From NCBI GenBank assembly GCA_963851215.1, contig CAWKOG010000004.1, forward strand, positions 30,034 to 94,033: a stretch of 64,000 nucleotides of DNA. Direction: 5' to 3'. The notes beneath the pieces are model-generated. The model searched no databases, was not told where the DNA came from, and was given only the letters and a program-made list of their open reading frames with translations. Of this stretch, positions 63,507-64,000 are shown piece by piece; positions within the stretch are counted from its first letter, which is position 1; each line of letters starts with the position of its first letter. Both the position numbers and the translations under genes were made by a program. The stretch is from DATKFM01 sp963851215 (GTDB lineage Bacteria; Pseudomonadota; Alphaproteobacteria; Dongiales; Dongiaceae).

Positions 63507-64000
63507 TTAGGAATTGCCCTCGTCGGGAATATTCAGCACCACGCCGCAGGCCTTGCAATGCACGGCGTCGCCGTCGTGGCGCTGCAGGCCGCAGGAAGGG
63601 CAGGGAAACCGCACCTTGTTGGGGTTCAGCAGCGCGCGGGCGAGATTGAAGAACAGCGTGACGCCGAAAATCATGATGACGACGGTGATCATGCGGCCGA
63701 GCGTGCCGGGCAGGGTGATGTCGCCAAAGCCGGTGGTGGTCAGCGCCGTGACCGTGAAGTACAGCGCATCGGCATAATTCGTGATCTGGTCGTTGCGGAA
63801 TTTCTGGGTCTCGTAGACGATCGCGGTCATCACGAAGATGAATACCGCCAGGTTGGTGACGGCGAAGATGACCTCCTCGTTGCGCTGGAAGAACGAGCTG
63901 TCGGCGCGCAGGCGCACCAGCATCTGATAGTCGCGCAGCAGCCGCAACGTGCGCAGGATACGCAGAAAGCCGCCGGCTTCGCCGGCCAGCGGCGCGAGGA
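63507..64000 (-). CDS. Voltage-gated-type potassium channel, C-terminal part
   Basis: The gene enters from beyond the window's right edge, so its N-terminus is missing. Seen are the end of an S4-like basic helix (RILRTLRLLRDYQMLVRLR), S5 (VIFAVTNLAVFIFVMTAIVY), the pore with selectivity filter TLTTTGFGD-type text (TALTTTGFGDITL), and S6 (RMITVVIMIFGVTLFFNLARAL). It closes with an unusual zinc-ribbon tail, CPSCGLQ and CKACGVV. The frame is unbroken. The zinc ribbon may be a regulatory or assembly domain. Confidence 0.85.
   Translation of the reverse strand, partial: LAPLAGEAGGFLRILRTLRLLRDYQMLVRLRADSSFFQRNEEVIFAVTNLAVFIFVMTAIVYETQKFRNDQITNYADALYFTVTALTTTGFGDITLPGTLGRMITVVIMIFGVTLFFNLARALLNPNKVRFPCPSCGLQRHDGDAVHCKACGVVLNIPDEGNS

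Overview
The window reads as one high-GC alphaproteobacterial chromosome segment of Bradyrhizobium/Rhodopseudomonas type, joined at about position 2,125 to a 2.1-kb piece of a different, lower-GC genome. The assignment rests on protein wording recognised from memory, on gene order (ftsB-pdhA-pdhB-DUF5076-pdhC-lpd; nagZ-scpA-scpB-tatABC-serS; yajC-secD-secF), on DUF1127, DUF2189 and DUF3597 small proteins, and on several palindromic intergenic repeats of a kind familiar from that family. No database was searched.

Layout. Positions 1-2,125 (minus strand) carry a cNMP-domain/aspartase fusion and the C-terminus of an anaerobic C4-dicarboxylate transporter. The transporter fragment runs in frame into a truncated M15-peptidase-like gene, which looks like a chimeric join. 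From 3.5 to 6.9 kb come redox and hydrolase genes and ftsB. From 7.2 to 12.9 kb lies the pyruvate dehydrogenase cluster, followed by a threonine-synthase-like enzyme and a Bug/TctC binding protein. From 15.4 to 20.7 kb come a lytic transglycosylase, a long noncoding repeat, a cytochrome P450 and a possible remnant of ilvD. From 20.7 to 27.7 kb come a Sel1-repeat (ExoR-like) protein, xthA, an RND efflux pair and an amidohydrolase. The stretch 27.7-45.9 kb is housekeeping: erpA, dgt, argS, a SPOR protein, nagZ, scpAB, tatABC, serS, a Crp-type regulator, surE, pcm and an NlpD-like LysM/LytM lipoprotein. Between surE and pcm sits a minus-strand insert of three genes. From 46.2 to 56 kb are an MFS exporter, a DUF815 ATPase, yajC-secD-secF, an Mth938-like gene, a phytoene/squalene-synthase-like gene, a kinase-like/acyl-CoA-synthetase-C-terminal fusion gene and trmFO. 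From 56 to 64 kb are small and envelope genes: DUF1127, an MltB-type transglycosylase, DUF2189, DUF3597, a thioesterase, two small GNATs around a TPR gene, an SPW protein, a 42-residue zinc-hook protein and a potassium channel.

Quality. The Bradyrhizobium-like part carries dozens of single-base indels, mostly insertions, that break obviously essential genes such as lpd, serS, argS, secD, tatC and the pdh genes. Each such gene is annotated as one CDS spanning its pieces, with the frame changes stated. I take them to be residual sequencing error, not pseudogenes, so start, stop and length values for those genes are approximate.

I did not find a CRISPR array, a phage, an insertion sequence or a defence island. 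The least ordinary items are the kinase-like plus AMP-binding-C-terminal fusion downstream of trmFO, the long structured repeat at 17.9-18.4 kb, the GCATGC palindrome/tandem repeat at 56.48 kb, the cNMP-aspartase fusion and the junction at 2.1 kb.
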